A stretch of 64,000 nucleotides of DNA from positions 1,302,001 to 1,366,000 of the forward strand of contig NZ_CP032570.1 of the NCBI RefSeq assembly GCF_003626915.1. Direction: 5' to 3'. This document shows positions 1 to 8,113 of this stretch, piece after piece (the stretch's first letter is position 1; the number at the start of each line of letters is the position of its first letter). The translations under genes were made by a program, and so were the position numbers. The notes beneath the pieces are model-generated. The model did no database searches, had not been told where the DNA came from, and saw only the letters and a program-made list of their open reading frames with translations. This DNA comes from Tsuneonella amylolytica (lineage in GTDB: Bacteria > Pseudomonadota > Alphaproteobacteria > Sphingomonadales > Sphingomonadaceae).

Positions 1-678
1 CCAGACCGGCAGATGATCGGAAGCCTGGTTGGCAAGCGCGCTGTGGTGAACGCCGGTGCCGTGCACCGTCCACTCTGGCGAGACGACGATGCGATCCAGC
101 TGCGCCACCGGTTGCCGGCTGGGGAAACTGCGGCCCGGCGCGAGCGACTGCCAGCCGCCCGCGGCGAATTCGCGCATCGCGCCGGTGCCCACGCCCCACT
201 GGTTGAAGTCGCCGAGCAGAACCGACGGGCAGCCGTGTTCGCAATCATCGACGTGGCGCAGGATCGCGCGGACCTGGTCGCGGCGGCGAAGTCCGGACAG
301 GTCGAGATGCATCCCAAGTGCGCGGACCCGTTTCCCTTCGACCGAGAAATCGCCCCGCACCGCGCCGCGCGGCTCCAGCGTGGGGATCGTGACCGGATGC
401 GCCTCGATATGCTCGAATCCGCGCCGCACCAGCAGCGCATTGCCGTGCCACCCCATGCTCGACGGCCGGCGTGCCACCGCCATCGCGCGCCACGGGCTGT
501 CGTCGAGCATGGCGCGCTCGATCACGCTCGCGCGTGTGCCGAAGCGCCGGTCGCATTCCTGCAACGCGACGACATCGGCATCGAGCTCGTGGAGGACCGC
601 GAGGATGCGCATGGGGTCGCGCTTGCCGTCGGTGCCGACGGCCTTGTGGATGTTGTAGCTGGCGAAAGTAAGCTGCAC
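1..678 (-). CDS. Endonuclease/exonuclease/phosphatase (EEP) family protein, C-terminus cut by window edge
   Basis: This reads as 226 uninterrupted codons running off the left edge. It has the features of the DNase I-like EEP fold: an N-terminal F-A-S-Y-N-I-H segment, then V-V-A-L-Q-E (metal-binding Glu), later L-L-G-D-F-N (catalytic Asp/Asn) and, just before the edge, S-D-H-L-P (catalytic His). The family cleaves phosphodiester or phosphomonoester bonds in nucleic acids, inositol phosphates or lipids; the substrate cannot be told here. The start chosen is GTG at 678, since there is no in-frame ATG between it and the stop of the upstream gene about 20 bases away. The tight spacing suggests co-transcription with the FMN-binding protein upstream. 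Confidence 0.75.
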   Translation of the reverse strand, partial: MQLTFASYNIHKAVGTDGKRDPMRILAVLHELDADVVALQECDRRFGTRASVIERAMLDDSPWRAMAVARRPSSMGWHGNALLVRRGFEHIEAHPVTIPTLEPRGAVRGDFSVEGKRVRALGMHLDLSGLRRRDQVRAILRHVDDCEHGCPSVLLGDFNQWGVGTGAMREFAAGGWQSLAPGRSFPSRQPVAQLDRIVVSPEWTVHGTGVHHSALANQASDHLPVW

Positions 679-697
679 GTACGGGTCCGAACGCCCG

Positions 698-1279
698 TCA
701 GCGCTCTGCGGTCCCGGGAAGTTCGCCGGAGATGTACCGATCGGTCGCCCGCACGGGCAAGCCGTCGATGCTGGCTATTTGCGTGGCCGCCAGCGCCTCC
801 CACTGCGCAGGGTTCGCCTGCGCGTGCGCCTTGACCAGCGTTGCGCGGTCCTTTTCGTACTCCATCAGGGGCACCCCCCAGCCGCAGCTGGTCTGCACGC
901 TCTCGACCGCGATGTCGAAGATTTGGCGCGTACCGGGCAGCAAGGTGAAATGCGCGGCCAGCCCCTCCCAATCCGGATCCATCGGCAGGACCGGCCGCCC
1001 GCGTCCGTAAATCCGCAGGATCAGCGCCGGCTGTTCGAAATTGCAGACCATCAGCGTGATCCGGCCGTCCGCCAGCAGGTGGGCGTTGGTTTCGTTCCCC
1101 GATCCGGCGAGGTCGAGATAGGCGACACGCGTAGGCGACAGGACCTTCAGCGAATCGGTGAGGCCCTTGGGGCTGAGATTGATCCGCGCATCGGCCGCGG
1201 CGGTGGCGACGAAGAACACCGGCTGCGCCTCGATCATGGCGACGTGCCTGTCGTTCAGCGCTTCCGAAAATTCCGCCAT
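698..1279 (-). CDS. Pyridoxamine 5'-phosphate oxidase family (FMN split-barrel) protein
   Basis: This 193-residue protein resembles the pyridoxamine phosphate oxidase-like split-barrel family. Typical features are the early V-F-F-V-A-T segment, then R-I-N-L-S-P-K-G, V-A-Y-L-D-L and R-I-T-L-M-V-C-N, followed by I-Y-G-R-G-R. Members bind FMN, F420 or heme and act in cofactor salvage or stress responses. This subgroup, with an S-P-K-G motif and a C-terminal helical part, is usually annotated only at family level, so the substrate is unknown. The ATG start gives a full-length domain. It is probably transcribed together with the EEP phosphatase downstream. Confidence 0.8.
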   Translation of the reverse strand: MAEFSEALNDRHVAMIEAQPVFFVATAAADARINLSPKGLTDSLKVLSPTRVAYLDLAGSGNETNAHLLADGRITLMVCNFEQPALILRIYGRGRPVLPMDPDWEGLAAHFTLLPGTRQIFDIAVESVQTSCGWGVPLMEYEKDRATLVKAHAQANPAQWEALAATQIASIDGLPVRATDRYISGELPGTAER

Positions 1280-1361
1280 GGTCCCATCAGCCTATCTCGC
1301 TGCGCGTGCGGCAGCAACCGTGCGGATCGCGCCCTCGCGATCCGACCGGTCATGTTGGGGG

Positions 1362-1475
1362 ATGATCGACATGATGCGCAGCGGACTTCTTCTCGCGAGC
1401 GTCGCGTTGCTAGCCGGTGCGATCACCCGCCCGCGGACGATCTCGGAAGTGAAGGCCTGGCTGACCGCCGAGTAA
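1362..1475 (+). CDS. Possible 37-residue hydrophobic peptide
   Basis: A short open frame begins M-I-D-M-M-R-S-G, followed by a stretch rich in Leu/Ala/Val that could be one membrane segment or a signal sequence, and ends W-L-T-A-E. ATG codons at 1371 and 1374 are alternative starts. It sits in the 237-base gap between two minus-strand genes. I do not recognise it. The only support is the hydrophobic pattern and a purine-rich GGGGG a few bases upstream of the first ATG, so it may be spurious. Confidence 0.25.
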   Translation: MIDMMRSGLLLASVALLAGAITRPRTISEVKAWLTAE

Positions 1476-1516
1476 GCGCGGAGAGCACGGCAGGTGGTGG
1501 CGACGGGGGGAACGCC

Positions 1517-3100
1517 CTAGCGCATCAGCCCGCCGATGAGGTTGCGCACGAAGCGCCCCACGTAAGGTCCGGCCAGATCGGTCGCGATGGAGCCGGCGGC
1601 GCTGCTGGCGGCGGTCTTCATCGGGCTGGCGCGCGATTTCTTGCCGAGGATCGCGCCCGCCGCGATCGACGCGCCCGAACCCAGCGCGGCCCCGGTCGCG
1701 CGCTTCGCCGCCTTGCCCCAGATCGAGGTATGCTTGCGTTCGCGCTTGCCGACTTCCGCGCGGCTGGTCTCCTCGACCTCTTCGGCAGTGGCCGCCGCAT
1801 CGGCAGCCTTCTGCGCGATGACTTCCTCGGCGCTCTCGCGGTCGACCGCGGTGTCGTACTTGCCATCCCACGGGCTAACCGACTGGATGATCGCGCGCTC
1901 CTTGGCGTCGATCGGGCCGAGCCGGCTGCGCGGCGGCTTGATCTTCGTGCGCTGGACGACCGACGGCGCGCCGTCCTCCATCAGCGTGGACACGAGCGCC
2001 TCGCCCGTCTTCAGTTCGGTGATGGTCTGCTCGATGTCGAGACCGGGGTTCAGGCGGAAGGTCTCCGCCGCAGCCCGGATCGCCTTCTGATCGCGCGCGG
2101 TGAAGGCGCGCAGGGCATGCTGCACCCGGTTGCCGAGTTGCCCGGCGACCTTCTCGGGAATGTCGATCGGGTTCTGCGTGACGAAGTAGACGCCCACCCC
2201 CTTCGAACGGATCAGGCGGACGACCTGTTCGACCTTGTCCATCAGGGCATCGGGAGCCTCGTCGAACAGGAGATGCGCCTCGTCGAAGAAGAACACGAGC
2301 TTCGGCTTGTCGGGGTCGCCTACCTCGGGCAGCACCTCGAACAATTCGGCGAGCAGCCAGAGCAGGAACGTGGCGTAGAGCTTGGGACTGCGCATCAGCT
2401 TTTCGGCGGCGAGCACGTTGATCATTCCGCGCCCCTTCTCGTCGACCCGGATGAAATCGGCTATTTCCAACGCGGGTTCGCCGAAGAACATGTCCGCCCC
2501 TTGCGCCTCGAAACTGAGGAGCTGGCGTTGGATCACTCCGATCGTCTGGCGCGAGACGTTGCCGTACTTCGCGGTCAGTTCCTTCGCGTGTTCGGCGGTG
2601 TAGGCCAGCATCGCCTGCAGGTCGCCGAGATCGAGCAGCAACAGTCCCTGTTCGTCGGCGAAACGGAAGACGACGTTGAGGACGCCTTCCTGCGTCTCGT
2701 TCAGTTCCAGCAGGCGGGCCAGGAGCAGCGGCCCCATTTCCGAAATCGTCGTGCGAACGGGATGCCCCTGTTCGCCGAACAGGTCCCAGAACACCGTCGG
2801 ATTGTCGCTATAGCCGTAGTCGTCCATCCCGAGCTCGACCGCACGCTGTTCGAGCGCGGCGGCGTGCTTGAACGAGGGGGAGCCGGGCATCGCGATGCCG
2901 CTGAGGTCGCCCTTCACGTCGGCGAGGAACACCGGCACGCCCGCGGCGGAGAAGCTTTCCGCGAGCCCCTGCAACGTCACCGTCTTGCCGGTGCCGGTCG
3001 CCCCCGCGACGAGGCCGTGGCGATTGGCGCGGCCGAGTTCGAGGTACTGCTTCTCGCCGCTCTCGGCGAGGCCGATGAAAATCTGGCCCACGTGTCGCAT
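1517..3100 (-). CDS. HerA-like helicase / DUF853 family ATPase
   Basis: This 527-residue protein belongs to the DUF853 (helicase HerA-like C-terminal) family of FtsK/HerA-type P-loop ATPases. The Walker A motif G-A-T-G-T-G-K-T lies at residues 33-40 and a Walker B-like [10 protein letters not shown] lies mid-protein, followed by F-V-T-Q-N-P (sensor region). The C-terminus is Ala/Gly-rich with G-x-I-x-G-x-x-M-R at the end. The cellular role is not firmly established; related HerA proteins translocate along DNA. The start chosen is M-R-H-V-G-Q, which matches where the family fold begins; an upstream in-frame ATG at 3154 would add an unlikely Arg/Cys-rich leader. It is divergent from pabB. Confidence 0.85.
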   Translation of the reverse strand: MRHVGQIFIGLAESGEKQYLELGRANRHGLVAGATGTGKTVTLQGLAESFSAAGVPVFLADVKGDLSGIAMPGSPSFKHAAALEQRAVELGMDDYGYSDNPTVFWDLFGEQGHPVRTTISEMGPLLLARLLELNETQEGVLNVVFRFADEQGLLLLDLGDLQAMLAYTAEHAKELTAKYGNVSRQTIGVIQRQLLSFEAQGADMFFGEPALEIADFIRVDEKGRGMINVLAAEKLMRSPKLYATFLLWLLAELFEVLPEVGDPDKPKLVFFFDEAHLLFDEAPDALMDKVEQVVRLIRSKGVGVYFVTQNPIDIPEKVAGQLGNRVQHALRAFTARDQKAIRAAAETFRLNPGLDIEQTITELKTGEALVSTLMEDGAPSVVQRTKIKPPRSRLGPIDAKERAIIQSVSPWDGKYDTAVDRESAEEVIAQKAADAAATAEEVEETSRAEVGKRERKHTSIWGKAAKRATGAALGSGASIAAGAILGKKSRASPMKTAASSAAGSIATDLAGPYVGRFVRNLIGGLMR

Positions 3101-3195
3101 ACTCCCGCTGCGTCGCTCCCCGCATCTAGTGGGCAGGGCGCCGCAGGCGGTCAAGCGCCCTCGACAGCGAAGCGCGAGGCGCTAAGGCGGTTCGC

Positions 3196-4986
3196 ATGGC
3201 CGGGCGCGCCCCTCTCGTACTGCTCGACGACGCGCGCGGCGGCGGCGCGGCGGACGCACACCTGTTCGAGAATCCCCGCCAGACCTTCGTTGCCCACCGC
3301 GCCGCCGACGTGGCAGCGGTGCTCGGCGCCGCCGATGCCGCCCGCCGCGAAGGCGGTACGCTGGCGGGCTTCCTCGCTTACGAGGCGGGCCTCGCTCTCG
3401 AACCCAGGCTGGCGGAACGCGCCGACGCGCGAACCGGCGCGGCGGGACCGCTCGTATGGCTGGGCCTGTTCGACGATCCGCGCACCATCGCGGCAGACGA
3501 GGTGGCCGGTTGGCTAGCCGAACGCGCGGGCGGCGCCGCCAGCCTCGGCCCGCTCGTGCCGCAAGTGTCTCCGGGAGCGTACGCCGAAGCATTCGCCGCG
3601 CTGCAGGATGCGATCCGGGCGGGCGACATCTACCAGGCGAACCTGACCTTCCCCCTTGCGGGCAGCTACCGGGGCGATCCGCTGGCGCTCTATGCGGCCC
3701 TGCGGAACGACGCGAAGAGCGGCTACGGCGGGGTGGTCTTCGACGGACAGCACTGGCTGCTCAGCCTGTCGCCCGAACTGTTCGTGAGCCTGAAGGGACC
3801 AGACGCCAAAGCGAAGCCGATGAAGGGCACTCGTCCTCGCGGCGGCGATGCGGCGCAGGATACCGCCCATGCCGAGGAACTCGCCGGGTCCGCCAAGGAC
3901 AAGGCCGAGAACCTGATGATCGTCGACCTCATGCGCAACGACCTGTCGCGCGTTGCCGAGCCGGGCAGCGTGCGGGTCGAGGCGCCGTTCGCGGTCGAGA
4001 CCTATCCCACGCTCCACACCATGACGACGACGGTCCGCGCCCGCCTTGCCGCTGGGAAAGGCGCGATGGACCTCGTTCGGGCGCTGTTCCCGTGCGGATC
4101 GATCACCGGCGCGCCCAAGATCCGCGCGATGCAGCTGATCGACGCGGTAGAGCGCGATGCGCGAGGGCCCTATTGCGGGGCGATCGGCCGGATCGAACCC
4201 AGCGGCGACGCGGCCTTCAACGTCGCCATCCGCACCTTGCGCTTGACCGAGATCGAGAACGCGCACGGGTCCGCCATGCTCGGCGTCGGCGGCGCGATCG
4301 TGGCCGACAGCGAACCCGCCGCCGAATGGCGCGAGGCCAACGTCAAGGCGGGGTTCGCCGGGCGCTCGGCCGCCGGGTTCGACCTGATCGAGGCGATGAA
4401 GTTCGATCCCGAGACAGGCATCGAGCTTCTCGAATTCCATCTCGAACGCATGAAGGCGAGTGCAGCGGCGCTCGGTTTCGCCTTCGACCGTCATGCCGCG
4501 CGCAACCGCATCCAGGCGCTGTGCTTCGATCTGGAGGATCCCGCCAAGGTTCGCCTGTTCCTTGCGCGCAGCGGGGTGACCGCGCTGGAAGCGCAACCTC
4601 TGGGCGAGATACCAGCGGCCATGACCGCCATCGCCCTGCCGATACCCGTCGATACCGGCGACCTGCGCCTTGCGCACAAGACGTCCGACCGCTGGTTCTA
4701 CGACGCAGGAAGCGACGCCGCGCGCGAAACAGGGGCCGATACCGCGCTGTTCGTTCGTGACGACGGGCGCGTCACCGAAGGCATGACTGCAAACCTCTTT
4801 GTCGAGAGGGACGGCGTTTTGCTTACCCCGCCGGCCTCCCTCGGTCTCCTGCCGGGCGTGCTGCGGCGCTCGCTGATCGACGGCGGCAAGGCCCGCGAGA
4901 CCGACCTGACGCTGGACGACCTCGAAGGGGGCTTCCTGCTCGGCAACGCCGTGCGCGGCCTCGTACCGGCAAGGCTGCTACCGTGA
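3196..4986 (+). CDS. pabB: Aminodeoxychorismate synthase component I fused to class IV aminotransferase (PabB-PabC)
   Basis: This 596-residue bifunctional enzyme serves 4-aminobenzoate synthesis for folate. The chorismate-binding PabB domain covers roughly residues 120-390. It shows P-M-K-G-T at 208-212 (K210 corresponds to the lysine that attacks chorismate in PabB), E-N-L-M-I-V-D-L-M-R-N-D at 238-249 and G-S-I-T-G-A-P-K at 301-308. The rest, from about 395, is a fold-type IV PLP domain like aminodeoxychorismate lyase, with H-K-T-S-D-R around K495 as the likely PLP lysine and T-E-G-M-T-A-N-L-F near the end. Fusions of this kind are common in alphaproteobacteria. An AAGGCGG ribosome site precedes the ATG. 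Its stop overlaps the next gene (GTGA). Confidence 0.92.
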   Translation: MAGRAPLVLLDDARGGGAADAHLFENPRQTFVAHRAADVAAVLGAADAARREGGTLAGFLAYEAGLALEPRLAERADARTGAAGPLVWLGLFDDPRTIAADEVAGWLAERAGGAASLGPLVPQVSPGAYAEAFAALQDAIRAGDIYQANLTFPLAGSYRGDPLALYAALRNDAKSGYGGVVFDGQHWLLSLSPELFVSLKGPDAKAKPMKGTRPRGGDAAQDTAHAEELAGSAKDKAENLMIVDLMRNDLSRVAEPGSVRVEAPFAVETYPTLHTMTTTVRARLAAGKGAMDLVRALFPCGSITGAPKIRAMQLIDAVERDARGPYCGAIGRIEPSGDAAFNVAIRTLRLTEIENAHGSAMLGVGGAIVADSEPAAEWREANVKAGFAGRSAAGFDLIEAMKFDPETGIELLEFHLERMKASAAALGFAFDRHAARNRIQALCFDLEDPAKVRLFLARSGVTALEAQPLGEIPAAMTAIALPIPVDTGDLRLAHKTSDRWFYDAGSDAARETGADTALFVRDDGRVTEGMTANLFVERDGVLLTPPASLGLLPGVLRRSLIDGGKARETDLTLDDLEGGFLLGNAVRGLVPARLLP

Positions 4987-5633
4987 TCCCGATCCTGTTC
5001 GAGGACGGCGAGGCGCTGGTCGTCGACAAGCCCGCGGGCCTGCCGATCGAGCGGCCGCGCGCGGGCGGGCGCTCGCTCGAGGATAATCTCGCCGAACTGC
5101 GACTGGGTTTTCAGCGCGATCCGGTCGCGGTTCACAGGCTCGACACCGACACCAGCGGCTGCCTGCTGCTTGCGCGCAATCCGAAAGCGCTCGTCCGGTT
5201 CAACCGCGCATTCGAGGAACGCGTCGTCGCCAAGCGCTACATCGGCCTGGTCGCCGGGGATGTCTCAGAAGACGAAGGAACGATCGAACTCTCGCTCAGC
5301 AAGATCAGCTCGGCGGAGAAGGGCTGGCGCATGATCCCGGCCAGGAAAGGCAAGCCGGCGGTCACCCACTGGCGCAAGCTGGCGGCGCACGGCGGCTTGA
5401 CCCTCGTCGAGTTCCGGCCCGAAACCGGACGCACCCACCAAATCCGCGTTCATGCCGCGAGCGCATTCGGGGCGGCGCTGGCCGGCGACCCCGTCTATGG
5501 CAGCAAGCGCACGGGCCCGCGCACCATGCTTCACGCGATCGGCCTGGAGGTTCCGCGCGAGGGTAAGCCGCCGATCGTTGCCCATGCTCCGCTGCCCGCC
5601 GATTTTGCGGCGATGGGCTTCGCGCATGAATGA
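4983..5633 (+). CDS. RluA-family RNA pseudouridine synthase
   Basis: This 216-residue pseudouridine synthase lacks an N-terminal S4 domain, so it is a compact RluA-type enzyme like RluA or TruC. The catalytic motif H-R-L-D-T-D-T-S-G places the nucleophilic Asp at residue 54. The segment G-R-T-H-Q-I-R-V-H later in the protein is the conserved RNA-binding/active-site strand. The target uridine in rRNA or tRNA cannot be assigned. It starts at GTG inside the end of pabB (4-base GTGA overlap), suggesting translational coupling, and in turn overlaps arfB by 8 bases. Confidence 0.9.
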   Translation: MIPILFEDGEALVVDKPAGLPIERPRAGGRSLEDNLAELRLGFQRDPVAVHRLDTDTSGCLLLARNPKALVRFNRAFEERVVAKRYIGLVAGDVSEDEGTIELSLSKISSAEKGWRMIPARKGKPAVTHWRKLAAHGGLTLVEFRPETGRTHQIRVHAASAFGAALAGDPVYGSKRTGPRTMLHAIGLEVPREGKPPIVAHAPLPADFAAMGFAHE

Positions 5634-6039
5634 AGCGGACGAAACGGTCGCCCGCGCCATGTCGATCGCCGGCGAAAGTTTCATCGCCGCTTCGGGCCCC
5701 GGCGGGCAGAACGTCAACAAGGTGGCGACCGCGGTCCAGCTGCGGCTCGACGTGTTCGCGCTGCGCCTGCAGCCCCAGGTCTTCGCACGGCTGAAGACCG
5801 CGGCCGGCAGCCGCATGACCGCGGGCGGCGAGATCGTGCTGACCGCACGCCGGTTCCGGACGCAAGAGGCCAACCGCGCCGATGCGCGCGAGCGGCTGGA
5901 GGCGCTGCTGCGCGGTGCGTTCGATGCCCCTGCGAAGCGCGCCAAGACCCGCCTCAACCGGATCGGCAAGGAAGCGCGCATCAAGGCCAAGAAAACCCGC
6001 GGCGCGGTAAAGGCCAATCGTGGCAAGGTGGAGTGGTGA
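5626..6039 (+). CDS. arfB: Alternative ribosome-rescue factor / peptidyl-tRNA hydrolase ArfB (YaeJ)
   Basis: This 137-residue release-factor-like protein has G-P-G-G-Q-N-V-N-K at residues 24-32. Its GGQ hydrolyses the ester bond of peptidyl-tRNA on ribosomes stalled without a stop codon. The C-terminal third is very basic (repeated K/R, ending K-A-N-R-G-K-V-E-W), as expected for the ArfB tail that enters the empty mRNA channel. The ATG lies inside the end of the pseudouridine synthase gene. Domain 1 of true release factors and the stop-codon-reading region are absent, which separates it from prfA/prfB. Confidence 0.9.
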   Translation: MNEADETVARAMSIAGESFIAASGPGGQNVNKVATAVQLRLDVFALRLQPQVFARLKTAAGSRMTAGGEIVLTARRFRTQEANRADARERLEALLRGAFDAPAKRAKTRLNRIGKEARIKAKKTRGAVKANRGKVEW

Positions 6040-6085
6040 GCAGGACCCGCGCGGCTTGACTTTCCACCCCGATTCGATCAATGGC

Positions 6086-6101
6086 CCGCCCCGACGGGCG
6101 G
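6086..6101 (+). other. Hairpin between arfB and rpmG
   Basis: A six-base-pair stem CCGCCC/GGGCGG encloses a CGAC loop in the 128-base gap. No T-run follows directly, so it is at best a weak terminator for arfB or a leader structure of rpmG. A T-stretch (ATGTTTTTCG) follows only about 20 bases later. Confidence 0.35.
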
Positions 6102-6167
6102 TGCGCGTGCGCCGCCCTTGATGTTTTTCGGGCCAGCTGTGGCCTTTCAACGAATCAGGAACTTGCC

Positions 6168-6335
6168 ATGGCGAAGCCCGCAACCGTCAAGATCCGGCTG
6201 GTCTCGACCGCCGACACCGGTTTCTTCTACGTGACGAAGAAGAACCCGCGCAACCACACCGAGAAGTTCACCTTCCGCAAGTACGACCCGGTTGCCAAGA
6301 AGCACGTCGAATTCAAGGAAGCCAAGATCAAGTGA
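6168..6335 (+). CDS. rpmG: 50S ribosomal protein L33
   Basis: This 55-residue basic protein of the large ribosomal subunit begins [15 protein letters not shown] and contains [10 protein letters not shown] and [10 protein letters not shown]. Length and sequence fit the alphaproteobacterial L33 without the zinc-binding Cys pairs. An in-frame upstream ATG at 6081 would add 29 unrelated residues, so the ATG preceded by CAGGA was chosen. Confidence 0.97.
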   Translation: MAKPATVKIRLVSTADTGFFYVTKKNPRNHTEKFTFRKYDPVAKKHVEFKEAKIK

Positions 6336-6403
6336 TCTTCCTGAACCGCCGGAACCGGACAGGTTCACAGGTGGTTCAACGCTCCGCACCCAGAACCCGG
6401 AGC

Positions 6404-7066
6404 ATGGCTAAGTTGAAAAATCTCCCCAAGATCACCCTGCGCGCCGCGATTGCCGGCGCGCTGGCCGTTGGCGCCCCTGCGGCGCTGTTGACCCTGCCTG
6501 CTGCCCCGGCGACCGCCGCGGCCGGCGATCTCGATGCAGCGGTCACCGCGCTGCGCGGCATCTCCACGATGAAGGCCGACTTCACGCAGACCGACCGGAA
6601 GGGCCAGACCCTGAGCGGCGTTCTGACGCTGAAGCGCCCCGGCAAGATCCGCTTCGAGTACGGCAAGGGCGCCAACATGCTCGTCGTCTCGAACGGCAAG
6701 TCGCTCTATCTCGTCGACTACGAGGTGAACCAGGTCCAGCGCTGGCCGATCGGCAACTCGCCGCTGGGCGCCCTGCTCGATCCCAGCCGCGACGTGAAGA
6801 AATACGGCAAGCTGATCCCGTCGGGCAGCGACAACGTCGTCAGTGTCGAGGTGCGCGATTCCAAGCACCCGGAATACGGCGTGATCACGATGATCTTCGT
6901 CAAGAACGCCAGTGCGCCGGGCGGCCTGCAGCTCACCAACTGGGTCGCGCTCGACGCGCAGAACGGGCGGACCACGGTTCGCCTGTCGAACCAGCGTTAC
7001 GGCGTGGCGGTCGCGGACAGCGCGTTCACCTTCAAGGACCCGCGCCGTTCGTCCGGTCGACGCTGA
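6404..7066 (+). CDS. lolA: Outer-membrane lipoprotein carrier protein LolA
   Basis: This protein of about 220 residues begins with a basic stretch and a hydrophobic signal peptide ending around A-P-A-T-A-A-A. The mature part has the LolA pattern: S-T-M-K-A-D-F-T-Q-T, G-V-L-T-L-K-R-P-G-K-I-R-F-E-Y and N-Q-V-Q-R-W-P. LolA is the periplasmic chaperone that ferries lipoproteins from the LolCDE complex to the outer membrane. The start is a choice: ATG at 6404 gives a clean signal peptide but has GGAG only one base upstream, while GTG at 6332 overlaps the rpmG stop and would add a polar leader. An intrinsic terminator lies about 200 bases downstream. Confidence 0.88.
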   Translation: MAKLKNLPKITLRAAIAGALAVGAPAALLTLPAAPATAAAGDLDAAVTALRGISTMKADFTQTDRKGQTLSGVLTLKRPGKIRFEYGKGANMLVVSNGKSLYLVDYEVNQVQRWPIGNSPLGALLDPSRDVKKYGKLIPSGSDNVVSVEVRDSKHPEYGVITMIFVKNASAPGGLQLTNWVALDAQNGRTTVRLSNQRYGVAVADSAFTFKDPRRSSGRR

Positions 7067-7254
7067 CGAACGGCTCGTCCGCCCGCCGTTCGCCGGTTGC
7101 GACGGGATGCTTTCAGGCGTTCATGCACCGGCAATCGAAGCGGGCGTAAACCATCTCTCGCAGGACGGTTCGAGGTGGGTTTCCCCCCTGTTGCCCTGAC
7201 CTCATAAGAGGCCGCCTGCACAAAGCGTGACGAACGCTCAAACGGAACCCTCGC
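7067..7254 (+). other. Unassigned stretch ahead of the lolA-xth terminator
   Basis: This 188-base stretch has no convincing reading frame. It contains small inverted repeats such as CCTC-ATAA-GAGG and GCGT-GACGA-ACGC and a C-run (TTTCCCCCC), and it leads directly into a strong intrinsic terminator. It could be a lolA 3' UTR or a small RNA. I could not match it to a known RNA family. Confidence 0.3.
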
Positions 7255-7261
7255 GCCAATG

Positions 7262-7282
7262 CCCCCGGCGCGGGGGTTTTTT
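7262..7282 (+). terminator. Rho-independent terminator
   Basis: CCCCC/GGGGG stem (plus a G-C closing pair) with a three-base loop, followed by six T residues. It should end transcription from lolA or from a small RNA upstream, and separates them from xth. Confidence 0.85.
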
Positions 7283-7327
7283 GTTTGCTCGGTTGCGGCA
7301 GCGGGCGCCGCTGCCTATCCGCAGGCC

Positions 7328-8113
7328 ATGATCTCCGTCGCCACCTGGAACATCAATTCGGTCCGCCTGCGTATCGCGCAGGTAGAACGGATGCTGGCCG
7401 AGCAGGCGCCCGACGTCCTGTGCCTGCAGGAGATCAAGTGCCAGGAGAGCCAGTTTCCGGCGCAGGCGCTGGCCGACATGGGATACGTCCACCAGGCCGT
7501 CCATGGGCAGAAGGGTTATCACGGCGTCGCCACCGTTAGCCGCCTGCCGTTCCGCGAACTCCATCGCCACGACTGGCAGGACAACGGCGAGGCGCGGCAC
7601 GTGGGGATCGAGCTCGATGGATCGGGGCTAGTCGTCGAGAACGTGTACATACCCGCAGGCGGCGATGTGCCCGACCGCGCCGTCAACGCCAAGTTCGGGC
7701 AGAAGCTCGACTTCCTCGAACGCATGACGCGCTGGGCTGACGCGCTCGACCGGCCGACCTTGCTGGTCGGCGACTTCAACGTCGCCCCGCTCGACTGCGA
7801 CGTCTACGATCACAAGGCCCTGCTGAAGGTCGTCAGCCATACGCCGATCGAGGTCGAGGCGCTCGGCCGCCTGACCGATGCGCACGGCTGGGTCGATCTG
7901 GGGCGGCAGTTCATCCCCGCGCCTGAGCGGAACTATTCGTGGTGGTCCTATCGCAGCTTCTGGCGGCAGAAGGACCAGGGCCGCCGCCTCGATCACATGT
8001 GGGCCAGCCCCGACCTCAAAGCCGCCGCCACCGCGCACCGGATCGTCGAAGAGACGCGGCGTTGGGAGCAGCCGAGCGACCACGTGCCGCTGGTGACGGA
8101 GTTCGACCTCTGA
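7328..8113 (+). CDS. xth: Exodeoxyribonuclease III (xth, AP endonuclease)
   Basis: This 261-residue EEP-fold DNA repair enzyme shows A-T-W-N-I-N-S-V-R-L-R at the start, C-L-Q-E-I-K-C (metal Glu), N-V-Y-I-P-A-G-G-D, L-V-G-D-F-N-V-A-P, W-W-S-Y-R (abasic-site recognition) and, at the end, P-S-D-H-V-P-L (catalytic His). ExoIII enzymes cut at abasic sites and remove 3' blocking groups and 3' ends. The ATG was chosen because M-I-S-V-A-T-W matches the family start. Its end overlaps ribA. Confidence 0.93.
   Translation: MISVATWNINSVRLRIAQVERMLAEQAPDVLCLQEIKCQESQFPAQALADMGYVHQAVHGQKGYHGVATVSRLPFRELHRHDWQDNGEARHVGIELDGSGLVVENVYIPAGGDVPDRAVNAKFGQKLDFLERMTRWADALDRPTLLVGDFNVAPLDCDVYDHKALLKVVSHTPIEVEALGRLTDAHGWVDLGRQFIPAPERNYSWWSYRSFWRQKDQGRRLDHMWASPDLKAAATAHRIVEETRRWEQPSDHVPLVTEFDL
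8098..8101 (+). promoter_or_regulatory. Ribosome binding site supporting a CTG start for ribA
   Basis: GGAG lies inside the last codons of xth, eight bases ahead of CTG at 8110. No ATG, GTG or TTG in the ribA frame lies near a comparable site. Confidence 0.5.

Noticed and set aside
779-3517. A 912-codon plus-strand frame over the HerA-like gene
   Set aside because: Antisense to a gene with clear Walker motifs; no domain seen.
7067-7254. 6S RNA, SRP RNA or another known non-coding RNA
   Set aside because: No match to the conserved core of SRP RNA or tmRNA; a 6S-like fold could not be shown by eye.
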